64,000 bases of DNA, taken from Luzula sylvatica. Lineage: Eukaryota > Streptophyta > Magnoliopsida > Poales > Juncaceae. The translations under genes and the position numbers were made by a program. The notes beneath the pieces were generated by a model. The model was not told where the DNA came from. It was given only the letters and a program-made list of their open reading frames with translations, and did no database searches. Below, in pieces: positions 22,501 to 33,990 of this stretch (the first letter of the stretch is position 1; each line of letters starts with the position of its first letter). The stretch covers positions 47,415,052-47,479,051 of the forward strand of contig OX326956.1 in the NCBI GenBank assembly GCA_946800325.1. Reading direction: 5' to 3'.

Positions 22501-25117
22501 TACAATGTTCATTTTCAAATCACGAACTCTTTCGAGATTTATTCTACTCCCACTAGCCCGCATAGAGATAAATGACACCAAGTTCCAAACTTGTGCGCAT
22601 CTAGTCCTCCTCCAAGAAGGCATCTCTTCGAGCCACGAAAATTTCATTTTCGTCGGGACGTTAGAACTAATACCCTTTAGTTTCCTTAAGGATAAACGAA
22701 CAATTTCCAGATTTGGGATTGAGTTTAACCGAAACAAATTTCGAAATACACTCACATCCTCAAATCTGTACAAGTGACAACTTCGGAACCATTCCGATCC
22801 ATATCTCATATGGCGTCTTTTGTACCGATTAGAAGGTTTATGGTCCATATCTTAATGCAACCATTCATTAGTGCCGCTGTCTCAAGGGCGTATCCCCAAA
22901 ATATTTTTGGGAGATCCTATTGACTTATCATTTATCGAACCATGTCCAACATGCGTTCATTTCCTCTTTTCGGACACATCTCAATGTTCCGAATAAAGGC
23001 AATCGTGAAACGATTCCACAATCATAAATGATCATCAATATTCATAACTCAAATATCGCCTCTTCGATCCTATCGAAAGGTTTAGCTCAAATACTCGCCT
23101 TCTCGATCCTATCGAAAAGCTTTGATTTTCTTGCTTAGTTGATTTCGTATTTCGTTTTTGAAACTCTTTGAACCTTTCAAAAGTCTCCATTTCTGCACGC
23201 ATTAAATAGATATTTCCATATCTACTTTAACCGTCCATAAACATAACAAAATACTGATAGCCTCATCTTGCCTCGGAACTTATCGGATCATCTACATGTG
23301 AATGTAAGTTCCAATAATTCGTTGGATCTTTCTCCAACCATTGGAGAATGATGCCCTTTGTCGTCTTGCCTAATAAATAAGTATCGCATTAATCAATCGA
23401 ATCTAATTCGAATGATTCTAGCAATCCATCATATGGAATCTAGATACGCGAATCTCGTTTATATGGCCAAGACGGCAATGCCAAAAGAAGCAATCAACTA
23501 CTAGGTTTAATCCTCCTCGGATTTCACCATTTTTGAGTCATTAGTTTGGACAACTCCTTGTCTGAACTTTCTGTTTGGAAAACATTTTCCCAAAATACCC
23601 TTAGACATATATTTCTTTCGATCCCGCTTTTGAATTACAAGGACATCCACGCATCTATATGCATTGGATTCCTCGGATACTCTGAGCATCTCCAATTCAA
23701 ATTTAAATCGCATCATATGCAATTTCGGGATCGACTTATCTATCGAATGCATATGATATTCGGTCACGAAGATAAAATCTCGTACCATTAACACACGAGT
23801 GTTAATCAAAGACCCATAAGGCGTCTCAAAATTAACCTACTCTTTGAGCCGCATTGAACCATTCAACGCGCTCTAGCTCTTGAAACTATTTCATGAGCGT
23901 TGTGTTTTACTTTCATATATACCCGAATTCTCAAAACAATTTTGAGAAATTTGCGTCTATACATGCCACCACAAGGCACGTAATATCGTTCGATTCCTTC
24001 TTAAAGTTTATCGAACCCGGCTTTCTCTAAAGCCATAGCATTGAGCCCCGAATCTACCATTTCCGTGTCCAACACGTTCCTTTAAGTCTAAGAACTATTC
24101 TTTGACTATCAAGGTTAATAACGGTAATTCCGGCCCAAAAGCCATCTATCATATCGATCTCATCGATATATTTGGTGTTGCTTGAAAACATAATTCTAAA
24201 CGGATGATGAAGATTAACTCCTAACCGTGCGTACTTAATCTATATGCTTATATGATGAATATATGAATGTGTTATTTTTATCGAATCGATAACCCTCATA
24301 CCGATACGGGACTCCAAGTCCATAACACTCAAGACCCATATTTTACGATCCTCCCACAAGTTGCTTTGGCAGACGAGTGAGATCTCGCTATTTAGGTAGG
24401 ATTATATCCAATCGCATCCAATGCGACTCTCGAACCTTTATAGGATTTCGGTGATGGATCGTATCCTATACAATCCCAGTTCCGTGTGTGCATCCTATCT
24501 ATGCCCCGAACTTCCAATCAAGTCGGCTTTGGCCTCAACCCTTACTGGCTTGAACGGTTAAGTCACAACCATACTCATCGTATCGTTCAAATAAACTACT
24601 AATAAGTCGGCTTTGGCCTTAACCCTTATCAGTCCCTATTTAACGCTTGCCACCCCGTCGATGACTACAATAACCCATGTCGGCTTTGGCCTTAACCCAT
24701 GTGAGACGTAGTACCGATCATAGTGGTTGTGAATATGGAAGGCATTTCCATGACTTAAATATTATGAGGGATCATGCCATTGCATGTTTCTAAATTCGTG
24801 ACATAATCATATTATATCACTATCACAAGATTTGTAAATGCATATGATTTATTTAGGGAGATTAATTATTCTAAATAATTAATTATCTAATATGCTAGAA
24901 TGTTTGATGCCGATCAAATCGATATAAAGAACTCAAAATTCCGAGCTTCGTAGCCAAAATTATCGCGAAAACAAAAACAGCATCCAGAGAAGGGTCCGTT
25001 ATAACGGACTTCCCCATCCGTTGTAACGCAAGGGCCGTGGGGCGCGAGAAAACCTAGCCCGGGACGCGTCCGGGGCGCCAAAAACTGCCCCCGGGGCGGC
25101 AGAAAAACTGTTTTTCT

Positions 25118-25690
25118 GCACCTTTTCGTTATTTCATTAGAACGACACTAATACTTCGCTCAAATAAAATATATTACAACATGAAAGTTCTAGATAATCT
25201 AATTATCTAACTAAAACAATTTGAACCATTCAAATCGGAATTTTCTACTGAAAGTTATACCAGTTTTAGTAAAATACGAACAAACGAAAAGGTAAGTATA
25301 TCCAATATACACCTTTTCAACCAGAAAACTACAGACACCTTTTCAGTATTCTGTTGAAACAAAAATATTAAATTGTTCCAACCGACTTTGAACGTGAACG
25401 AAAGTTCTAGATAATCTTATTATCTAATTAACCCAATTGGATTGGACTCAATTGGAGTTTCGATGCGACATATACGGACGTTTTAGTCTCTGTATGTCAA
25501 ACAGTCGCACCCTTTCAGTATTCCATAAAAACGACACTGATAATTCGTTCAAATGGAAAAACTTTATGTATCAAAGTCATAGATAATCTCATTATCTAAC
25601 TACGCCAATTTGATCCAATCAATTTGGAGTTTTTCACTGAAAATTATCTTAGTTTTACTCACTGTTTCGTATTCTAACTTTCTGCAGATT
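25118..25690. repeat. Diverged units of about 180-220 bp in the Copia leader
   Basis: Units headed CACCTTTTCGTTATT, CACCTTTTCAGTATT and GCACCCTTTCAGTATT start near 25118, 25337 and 25506. Each then carries GAAAGTTCTAGATAATCT or a variant and CCAATTTGA-like words. The same unit occurs twice in the LTR U3 (near 19130 and 19305), so U3 and leader share a repeat. Confidence 0.7.
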
Positions 25691-25925
25691 TTGCCGTTTC
25701 GTCCGTTTTCGCTCGTTTCCAAAACGATAAATCATGAAACTTTTTCACGATCATTCCTAGATACTCTCAATCAACTTTTGATCGATCTCTAGCGAATTCC
25801 ACTTGTGATTTTAACGGAATTTGACTTTCTCTATATGTAACATCATGCAAACGGGTACGAACTTTGATAACCCGTGCGTATATCTAATATACGACTATGA
25901 TTCGACCCTCGAATCGATGGCGATC

Positions 25926-25937
25926 GCTCTGATACCA
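25926..25937 (-). other. Primer binding site (initiator tRNA-Met)
   Basis: TGGTATCAGAGC on the minus strand immediately follows the 5' LTR, the diagnostic PBS of plant Copia elements. Confidence 0.93.
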
Positions 25938-25938
25938 C

Positions 25939-27032
25939 TGATGGGAAATATCCTCGACCCCGGGCCCGCGCAGCGGATATGTAGGCCCGGTTCGATTCCC
26001 CGATTCCCGAGATCACGCCACGACTTCGAGGGTACGATGCGAATAGAAGGACAGATTCATACCAGTGCCAAATTGATGGCACACGAAGGGTTGATCGCCG
26101 CCTTCTATTTCCTTCGGTGTCACATTGGTGACTAGCCCGTACGTCCCATACCGCACGTCTCCCACCGTTTCGACACGCCTCGGGTTGTCTTCGTGCGTTC
26201 CATGCCCGCATGATTCCACAGCCCGTTACTCGATTACTTCTCCGGTTTGATCACAACGAAGAGCCACATTTGTCGCTCCTCTACCCGTATCCACCGTGAG
26301 TCGTAGCACCTCGGTCGCGGATGCACCTGCCTAGACGATGCACCGGCGAACTTGCATGATTGCGTTTCGATTCTCTAGACGGAGAAAATTCTTTTCTCCT
26401 TCTCTCTCAATCTCTTCGCACTCTTTCATCAAGTGATTAGAGTCTCTTAATTTCTGGATTAATTCTAAATTAACTCCATTAATTTTCTGGTTGAACTAAT
26501 CTAATTATTCAACTGGTTGGACTGATGAGAGAGAGAGAAACATCATATATATACTCCATAGGATAAGGATGGGCCAAAAGGTATGTATATCTTCTATACA
26601 CCTTTTCAAACAGAAAACTGCATACACCCTTTCAGTAATCTGTCAGAACGAAAATATTAAATCGTTCCAACCGACTTTGAACATTTACGAAAGTTGTAGA
26701 TAATCTAATTATCTTTCCAACCCAATTTGGCCCAGACCAATTGGAGTTCGGACCCGAAAGTTACGGCCGTTTTACTGACTGTATGTCAAACTGTCGCACC
26801 CTTTCGGTATTTCATTAGAACGATACTGATACTTCGCTCAAATGAAATATATTACAACATGAAAGTTCTAGATAATCTCATTATCTAACGAACCCAATTT
26901 GAACCATTCAAATCGGAGTTTCCTACTGAAAGTTATACCAGTTTTACTAATCTGTTTCGTATGCCCACGAACGCGTACGTTCGTTTGTCCTACGTACCAT
27001 TTTAGCGATGATCCAAAACTGTATTTCCTTCA
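25939..27032 (-). repeat. 5' LTR of the Copia element
   Basis: 1094 bp, same length as the 3' LTR and differing at about ten positions, with TG...CA ends and flanked outside by GGAAG. Confidence 0.93.
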
Positions 27033-27228
27033 GGAAGCTCCACTCTCAATCCCGATGAAGTCCGGTTGAAGAAAGCTTCGAGTCCGGTTGTGACGATGTT
27101 TCTTTTGACTTGCTTCGATTGGATCGATTCACCGGACGAAGAAAGCTTCGAGTCCGGCAAACAATCACTCGAGAATTCGAGTAATTCTTGAATGGTTCTT
27201 GATGTTCTTGAAAGTTCTTGGAAGTGCT

Positions 27229-27274
<46 letters not shown>

Positions 27275-28222
27275 AGAAGAAGTGCTCCAATGAGCGTCAA
27301 ACTGTCCATAGGCATTGGGGTCTTATTTATAGTGTCATTAGGGCTTTCTCATTGGCCGAGAAATGGGTGAGAGGATTGAGGGTAGTTGGGGGTGGCAGGT
27401 GAGGTAGGTGGGGCTGTAGAGTGGCAATTGTGTGAGTGGTTTTCGAGTAGAGTTTGGTGCAATCTCTTATGTTGATGATTATTTGCCTTCTCCTTCACAC
27501 GTGTACCGAATTGGTCGGTATGATATATCGATTTTAACGGCGCGAGGAGACGAAGGCAACTACACTCTTGGATTGCCGAGAATTTCCTCCTAAAACCTGT
27601 AATTAAGCAATAAAACACACTTAGTGAAGAAATATTCTTGTTATCTCAAATATGAACAATTGTATAAATAAAGTTGTGATTCAAAAGGGATAAAATCCCC
27701 AAATTAGATATCAAAAAGGTGCTTTATTTTTCTCTTATCAAATACCCCCATACTTAAACCCTTGATCGTCCTCGATCACCAAGAGTATAAAAATCAAGCA
27801 CAAAGAGAGAGATGCATGTATAAGATTTTATTGAAAGTGTATTCATCGATTTCAAAACTCAATTCTCACAAGATAAAATTGTTTACTCTTATTTCATCAT
27901 AATCGCTAATATCGAAAGAGATAGTTTGAGTTATATTAGAATCTATTTTCCATGATATTTCACAAATTCAAGAGTTTAAAGAGAAAGTGATCTCAACCGA
28001 TAAAGATGATTAAACACCACAATTCAAATCTTTTCACACCTTTAAAATCGTTCGGTACGTGAGTACTTGGTTCCTCTTTGATTTCCACTAAATTTCTCCA
28101 AATTGCGCTCGATTTAAGACTTTATTTTATTCTTTTCTTTTTCTTTTTTTCTTTTTCTTTTCTTTTCTTTTCTTTTCTTTGTTTAGTAGTGCTTAGATGG
28201 TTCCCATGTTGTTCTTTAGCCG
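27033..28222. repeat. Right part of the outer retroelement
   Basis: This continues the interrupted outer element: CCGGTTGAAGAAAGCTTCGAGTCCGG units (27060-27160), a (GA)n tract (27231-27271), a possible minus-strand TATA (ACTATAAATAAGA, near 27320), and a spacer-like segment with CAAATACCCCCATACTTAAACCCTTG (27740) of a kind seen in large plant LTR elements. A TTTTC repeat lies at 28133-28181. No intact coding region was seen. Confidence 0.5.
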
Positions 28223-28481
28223 ACCAATGGTTACGGTTCGACCAAGACCGCTTAATCAAACCCCATGGATCCGTGTGATCTTTAGCCGACCAATGGTTAC
28301 GGTTCGACCAAGACCGCTTAATCATCCACACGGATTCGACAATCTAAGCACTTTAACTCGCGACCATAGAAAACTTTTTCGCACGACCATTGGTTACGGT
28401 TCGACCAAGACCGGCTACTTTGGTTTACCATGACCCATGCACCCCTTTAGCCGACCAATGGTTACGGTTCGACCAAGACCA
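28223..28481. repeat. Four interspersed copies of ACCAATGGTTACGGTTCGACC
   Basis: Copies start at 28223, 28289, 28386 (one base changed) and 28454, each followed by AAGACC. The spacings are 66, 97 and 68 bp, and the DNA between differs. Probably part of the outer retroelement's non-coding region. Confidence 0.7.
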
Positions 28482-28599
28482 CTTAATCAAGGTGCATGGG
28501 CTTCACGAATCAAGCATTGAGCGCAATTCGGTTCCCGTTAATGTAATCTCAAATCCCCATGAACGATTGGGATCCCTTAAGTGCAATTGGGCTTCACGA

Positions 28600-28810
28600 A
28601 TCAAGCATCGACCGTCAATTATTTTACGTGTTATGATGAATATGATAGAAATTTTCATTTTCTATGAAATCAAATCTACAACATTTATAAGTGATAAAGA
28701 ACATATCCATACGGTTGAAATTTTATTTTGATATTTAGATTTAAAGAAATTTGCTCCGTTGGCCGGCGTTGGTCATACAAGGGTATTGGCCATTGAGCCT
28801 GGCCCTATAT
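28600..28810 (-). repeat. Truncated arm of a GGCCAAC inverted-repeat element
   Basis: The arm reads through CATACGGTTGAAATTTTATTTTGATATTTAGATTTA to GTTGGCCGGCGTTGG and TTGGCCATTGAG. It matches the right arm of the neighbouring 28813-31041 element and meets it head to head at CCCTATATATATATGGG. Confidence 0.65.
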
Positions 28811-29049
28811 ATATATGGGATAGGATCAATGGCCAACACTCTTGTTTGGCCAACGTCGGCCAACAATGATAATTTTGCTAAATCTAAATATCAAAATCAA
28901 ATTTCAACCGTATAGATTTGATATATATTGAAAGAAATACCGTTTCAGGTCAACCGTAAAAGTGTACAAAAGGGCACACGAACGTATACGTTCGAGAAGA
29001 CAGAAAATGCAAAATAGGATTGTGCAGAATTGGGCGAAATAACACTGTG

Positions 29050-29311
29050 CGTCATGACGCACAAGATGGTGCGTCATGACGCACCACAGTGTTTAGTTCA
29101 CTAGGTTGTGGACTTAGCCAAATTCAGGAAAAATAGCTTCGTACGTCATGACGCACAATATGATGCGTCATGACGCTAGAATGCGTATTTTGTCCAGTAA
29201 CTTTTGGACTTCGTACGTCATGACGGACCAAATGGTGCGTCATGACGGACACAGTTAAAAGTTGGTTTTATACATGGTGCGTCATGACGCAGCTTACTGT
29301 GCGTCATGACG
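29050..29311. promoter_or_regulatory. Eight CGTCATGACG palindromes in four pairs, LTR U3
   Basis: Sites start at 29050, 29072, 29144, 29166, 29216, 29238, 29280 and 29302. Within every pair the step is exactly 22 bp. Between pairs it is 72, 50 and 42 bp. Each site is two abutting inverted TGACG half-sites, the motif bound by TGA-type bZIP factors (as-1). A role as a U3 enhancer is inferred from position. Confidence 0.85.
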
Positions 29312-29898
29312 GACTGTATTAAAACGCTGTTTTCTGTCAGTTTTTAGTACACACGTTTTGGTGAATCCAAAAGGTGGCTATTGAATGTCCTTATCCTATT
29401 GAAGTATAAATAGGATGTTCTCTTTGTCTCTCCTGTAAAAAATCAGTCTAACAAGTGTACTATTCATTGAATCTTCAAGTGAAAGAGAGACACCTTTTGA
29501 GAGAAAAGAGAGAAACCGAAAAACGGAGTTTTTCGGTTATAGATTATCAATCGAGATTGAACAAGTACACCGATACATCGTCTAGGCAGGTGTATCCGTG
29601 TCCGACGTCTTCCGACTCAAGGTGGATACGTGTGGAGGAGCGACATCTGTGGCTCTCCGTGGTGTTCGAATCGAAGGATCGAAGAACGTGAACGAACGGT
29701 GAATTTAGCGTGGTATGGGACGCGCGTAAAGTCACCAACGTGACCGGAGAAAGAAGAAAGTGCAATCAACCCTTCGTGTGCAATCAATTTTGCACTGTTA
29801 ATTGACTATCCTTCTTTACATCGTACCCTCGCGTCAAAGCGGGATCTCGGGTTTTGGGAACCGGACCGGGCCTACATATCCGCCGCGCGGGCCCGGGG

Positions 29899-30572
29899 TG
29901 TAGGGTTACGCACACGATTATCATAGTGTGCAGCGGAAATTAGTTTCGCGTGCGTAACCTAATTCTACCTGGATCACGCCCGAAAACCACCGAAAAAGGA
30001 AGAGTTTGGAGAAAATTACCTCGTACAAGTTAGTACGTGTTGACTTCTTCTCCAAATTTGTGAACCTTCTCCAAGAATCGCTCGTGCAATCCCTCTACTC
30101 GTGTCCACCTCGATTTCGACCGATCGGAAATCGCCAACGCCGTTCTAGTCGACGTCACGATTGAATCTCTCAAGATCTTTGCTCCAATCTCCCTCTCAAT
30201 CTCACTAGATCTAATCTAGAGTTTCTGTGGAAGAAAGAGGAAAAACGACGGCGGCTAAACCTAATTTTTCTGGAAAAAGGCTTAACCTAAAACGAAATCA
30301 GAATTTCATATATATAGGAAACAGACTGCTGAGTCCGTTCCGAACTGACTCAGTTCGTTCCGAACGAACTCAGTCCGTTCTGCAGTCCGTTCTGCAGTCC
30401 GTTCTACAGTCCGTTCTGCAGTCCGTTCTAATGGACTCAGCAGCTCTGACTATCACGAATTAGTTCGTTCCGAACGCACAAAAGAGTCCGTTCGAACGAA
30501 CTCAGTTCTGACTGCAGATTTGCCTATACATATAAATTCTTCCAAGTTAATTCTTAAGCCATATTTCTTTCA
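29899..30572 (-). mobile_element. Inner solo LTR, 674 bp
   Basis: On the minus strand it begins TGAAAGAAATATGG and ends GTAACCCTACA, with TSD CGGGG at 29894-29898 and 30573-30577. A TATA-like TATATATA lies at 30308-30315, just downstream (minus sense) of its own repeat array. Confidence 0.87.
30334..30500. promoter_or_regulatory. TCCGTTC / GTTCCGAAC array, inner LTR U3
   Basis: Sites start at 30334, 30354, 30374, 30386, 30398, 30410, 30422, 30464 and 30487. The middle five are tandem 12-bp units (TCCGTTCTGCAG). The outer sites are palindromes of the form TTCGTTCCGAACGAA at steps of 20, 42 and 23 bp. Confidence 0.8.
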
Positions 30573-31041
30573 CGGGGTCGGATGAATTCCCATCATATAT
30601 ATCATCTAGATATGACGTAGAATAAATTTTGTAAAATTCTTATTTTTCTATCTAACAAAATCGAAAACATATTTTCACAACCGTCCATTTCGGTAATTTT
30701 TTAGATTTACAAGAAGGAAAACTCGAAACATAGTGAAAATTCATCCTAAGCCTATCTATATAATTTAAATTAAATCCAAAACAAAAAAATCAAATTTCAA
30801 AATTTATTTAATGATGAATAATGTTGTAAATGTTTTCGACCGTTAATTTCTTTGAAGTATTGTGATGAGTATGATAGAATTTTTTATTTTTCATGAAATT
30901 TAATCTACAACATTCTCAAATGATATAAATAATATCTATATGGTTGGAATTTTATTTTGATATTTAGATTTAGCAAAAGTATCGTTGTTGGCCGACGTTG
31001 GCCAAACAAGAGTGTTGGTCATTGATCATATATATATATAT

Positions 31042-32245
31042 ATATGATAATCGGGCACACATTTTCTTGCTCAACATGAAACCACATCATTGGTATAATC
31101 TAAGCCATTGAATTAAAGATCTAATGGTACCCAAAAAAAAAAAAAATTTTATGTATTTAAATATAAATATATATGATTTTTGTGCACCAACAAAATTAAA
31201 ACAATAACAATTATTAATACATATAAGCCATGCATACATACATTATCATGTTCTCTCCTTCTTCTATAAAAAAAATTTGAGGAAATTTTCAAAAAACTAC
31301 CTAATTTTTTTCGATGTTGTAAAAAAACCTTACAAACTCCATAAAATTTCCTCTACCAAACTTTTATTTTCAAATACCCCTATAGAGGTTAAAAGTTACC
31401 TTGAATGGTGTTAAATTTTGTTTTTACCAAAATACTCTTTTATTTACATATGTAGTGATTTAAAAAAGTGTTAATTTTTATTAAGTTAAAAAAATCCTAA
31501 ATTTTATATAGCATATAATAATTTTTAAAAAATAATTGTTATATGTTATTTATACTTATATACACACACTTTTTCTCTTATATCATGCTTCCACGTCACC
31601 TAAAAAAAATTTGATCTAATGATTGTAATTGATTTAGGTACTAGATATTTTTAAATGGACATGGTTTTGTACTATCAAACACATACACAAATAATCATGT
31701 AAACTTTTTTATTTGAAATAACTCTATTTTAATTTTTTTTAATTTCAAAATTGATTTTCTCAATATTAATTTCTTTTTGTTTGAAAGGAGTTTTATAAAA
31801 ATGATTACTATGATATTTTGGGGTTTTCGGAGGATAACATGATTATTTTGATTTTTTAAGGGTAAATATGATATTTTTTTCAAATAATAAATATGATCTT
31901 TTGGGTTGTTAGGACGCTAAATATGTAAATCCTTCATCTTATTGTTATTATTATTTTTTTATTTTTTACTTTCTAAGTTTTTCAAGGGTAAAAATTATAT
32001 TTTGGATTTTTGGAAGGATAAATATGATATTTGGGGTGTTTAGAAGGATAAATTTGTAAACTCACAGTTTTATTTTTATTTTATTTTCTAAGTTTTTCCT
32101 GAGTCGAAATGATATTTTGGATTTGTGAAAGGGTAAATGTGATATTTTAATTTTTTTAATGATAAATATGATATTATTTTTTTAGGAGGGTAAATATGTA
32201 AATCACCCTTTTGATTTATTAATTATTACTATAATAATAATAATA

Positions 32246-32302
<57 letters not shown>

Positions 32303-33409
32303 AATAATTATTATTATTATATTATTATTATTATTATTGTTATTATCATCATCATCATCATCATCATCATTATTAGTACCAGTATTATTATTACATGAAG
32401 GTTAGTTACCCATATAAAAATTCAAAATATGTAGGATTTATTAACAACGCCGAATAGAATAATAATATGAAGAATTTGCTCTACTTATAAAAGAATCTTC
32501 ACTTACCTCCTACTCCTTGATTGATTGTCGAAGTAATTTATATATTTGTGGAAAGTTTGTGTGAATACCAAATTATAAAATTGTTTACAGTTATTTTGCA
32601 AAATGCAACAATTGCGTAGACCTGATATGATTTGTTTTTATGTGAGTCGAATAAATATTGTGTGGCAGCCTGTTTAAGGATTGAGAAAAATTAATGATAA
32701 TCATGAGACTTGATTGTTCAATATAAAATAGAACAATATATAACTTGAACATGACAAGAACGTTTCGAACGATTTTTACAATCATTCGATATTTATCTTT
32801 TTTCGTTGGGTAAATTATTAATGGTCCGGTTCGTTGGATACTAATACAAATTGAGAAAGACACGTGAAATTTTCCGCGCACATCATTCTAGTTTAAGATA
32901 ATCAAAGAAAGAATGACATGAAATCTGCAGTTGATTTGTATGTCGTTCATTTTAATTTGATCTTTTAGTACTTATAATTTATGCATCGTATTTTCAATTT
33001 TTAGATGTTTTGATGTCATTTGATCTCCTCTCCTGAATTTATTGTTGATTTTTTTAGTAGATATTTCAGGTAATTAATTAATTGTCATTATTTGACATTA
33101 ATTTTTAAACAATATTTTTGAGCCGTGTCATTTTTTATCTAAGAAAAATATTACAAGTTGTTCGATTAAATCTGTTATTTCATATTTGATGCTGACAAAG
33201 AATATGGAAATTTTATTTAATTTTTTTACACATATAGTATACAATTTTGTTTCTTATAAATTCTTTCAGTAGTATATAATAATGATCACTGATTGTCTCT
33301 CTCTTGAAAATTCTTGTAGTAGTATATTTCCAGCGAGATCGTGAATAAATTTGTTCTAGATATACTAAAATAGTAGTATATTATAAAATAATAAAAAAAT
33401 TCGGTTTGC
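31042..33409. other. Gene-free AT-rich stretch with microsatellites
   Basis: Degenerate units GGRTAAATATGATATTTTGG recur at about 31785-32205. A (TTA/ATT)n tract with (ATC)n occupies 32213-32378. No gene was recognised; the minus-strand open frames here lack family features. Confidence 0.5.
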
Positions 33410-33990
33410 AATTTTGTCTCGTGACTTGTTTCTCGCTCGTGCTTGAATCAATTATAGCTCGACATTAGCTTGATCGACATCAACTCGATATTAATCGAGC
33501 CGAGCCAAGTTAGCTAGAAAAACATATTGATTTGAGCTTGAGCTAGACCTTTTAGAATAAACTCAAAACCCATTCGAGCTCGACTTTTCATCTAATTATT
33601 TTAATCAAATTAGTTTATAATATATAATATATAAAAACAAGAAGTTAATATATAATGTGTTGGATTTTGCTTCTTATGTGGTGATATCTAGTAATTTTGC
33701 TTCTTATGTGCTTGTATTTGTTATGATATTAGGTGTTGGCCTTTTTAATATTTATAATGCTATATTTTGTTGAATATTTAAAAATTATCGAGTTAGTTCA
33801 AATAATTTTGACAAAGGAGCCAGTGTCACTCCGAGCCGGGTTTGTTCAATTCAGAACGAGCCGAGTTCGAGATAGAGTTTTCAACCCGAACCTTAATATT
33901 AAATGAGCCGAGCCGGCTCGTGTTGAATTTCAAACCGAACTTGAGTTTGATGACTCGCTCGAACTCGACTCGCTTGCAGTCCTATATTTT
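33410..33990. mobile_element. GAGCTCG/GAGCCG-rich non-autonomous element
   Basis: Dense GAGCCGAGCC and GAGCTCGAC words occur, and the right end, reverse-complemented, is TAGGACTGCAAGCGAGTCGAG. This resembles plant hAT-type MITEs that begin TAGGG.TGCAAACGAG. The left end (TTTGCAATTTTGTCTCG) is diverged. No target duplication was resolved. Confidence 0.5.

Larger units (their letters stand above)
18446..27032 (-). mobile_element. Complete-structure Ty1/Copia LTR retrotransposon, decayed coding region
   Basis: Two 1094-bp LTRs (18446-19539 and 25939-27032) bound 6.4 kb of internal DNA, with the 5-bp duplication GGAAG at 18441-18445 and 27033-27037. On the minus strand the 5' LTR is followed directly by TGGTATCAGAGC, the initiator-tRNA-Met primer site of Copia elements, so the element reads right to left. 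Ten substitutions were counted by eye between the LTRs (about 0.9%). The pol region is frame-shifted. A piece like NEIFVARRDAFLEED (pol connection region) lies near 22640-22780, and an RNase H-like piece (FCLNENTVMWKGSTRP...DGEYIAV) at about 20961-21161. No long open frame survives. A GGTTAAGGCCAAAGCCGAC word occurs three times at 24535-24700. Confidence 0.95.
28929..30595 (+). mobile_element. Solo LTR (Copia-like), interrupted by a second solo LTR
   Basis: It starts TGAAAGAAATACC and ends GATGAATTCCCATCA, with TATAT on both sides (28924-28928, 30596-30600). Without the inner insertion it is about 988 bp. Its 3' part (CCGGGCCTACATATCCGC...GCGGGCCCGGGG) matches the LTR of the 18446-27032 element, so the families are related. 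TATAAATA lies at 29405-29412, 94 bp after the end of the palindrome array. Confidence 0.85.
28813..31041. mobile_element. Inverted-repeat element split by nested solo LTRs
   Basis: The left arm (28813-28928) reads GGATAGGATCAATGGCCAACACTC..., AAATATCAAAATC, AACCGTATAGATTTG. The right arm (about 30830-31041) is its inverted near-copy. The left-arm sequence resumes at 30601 (ATCATCTAGATATGACGTAGAATAAATTTTG), matching the mirrored right arm there, which shows that the solo LTR landed inside an arm. Confidence 0.75.
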
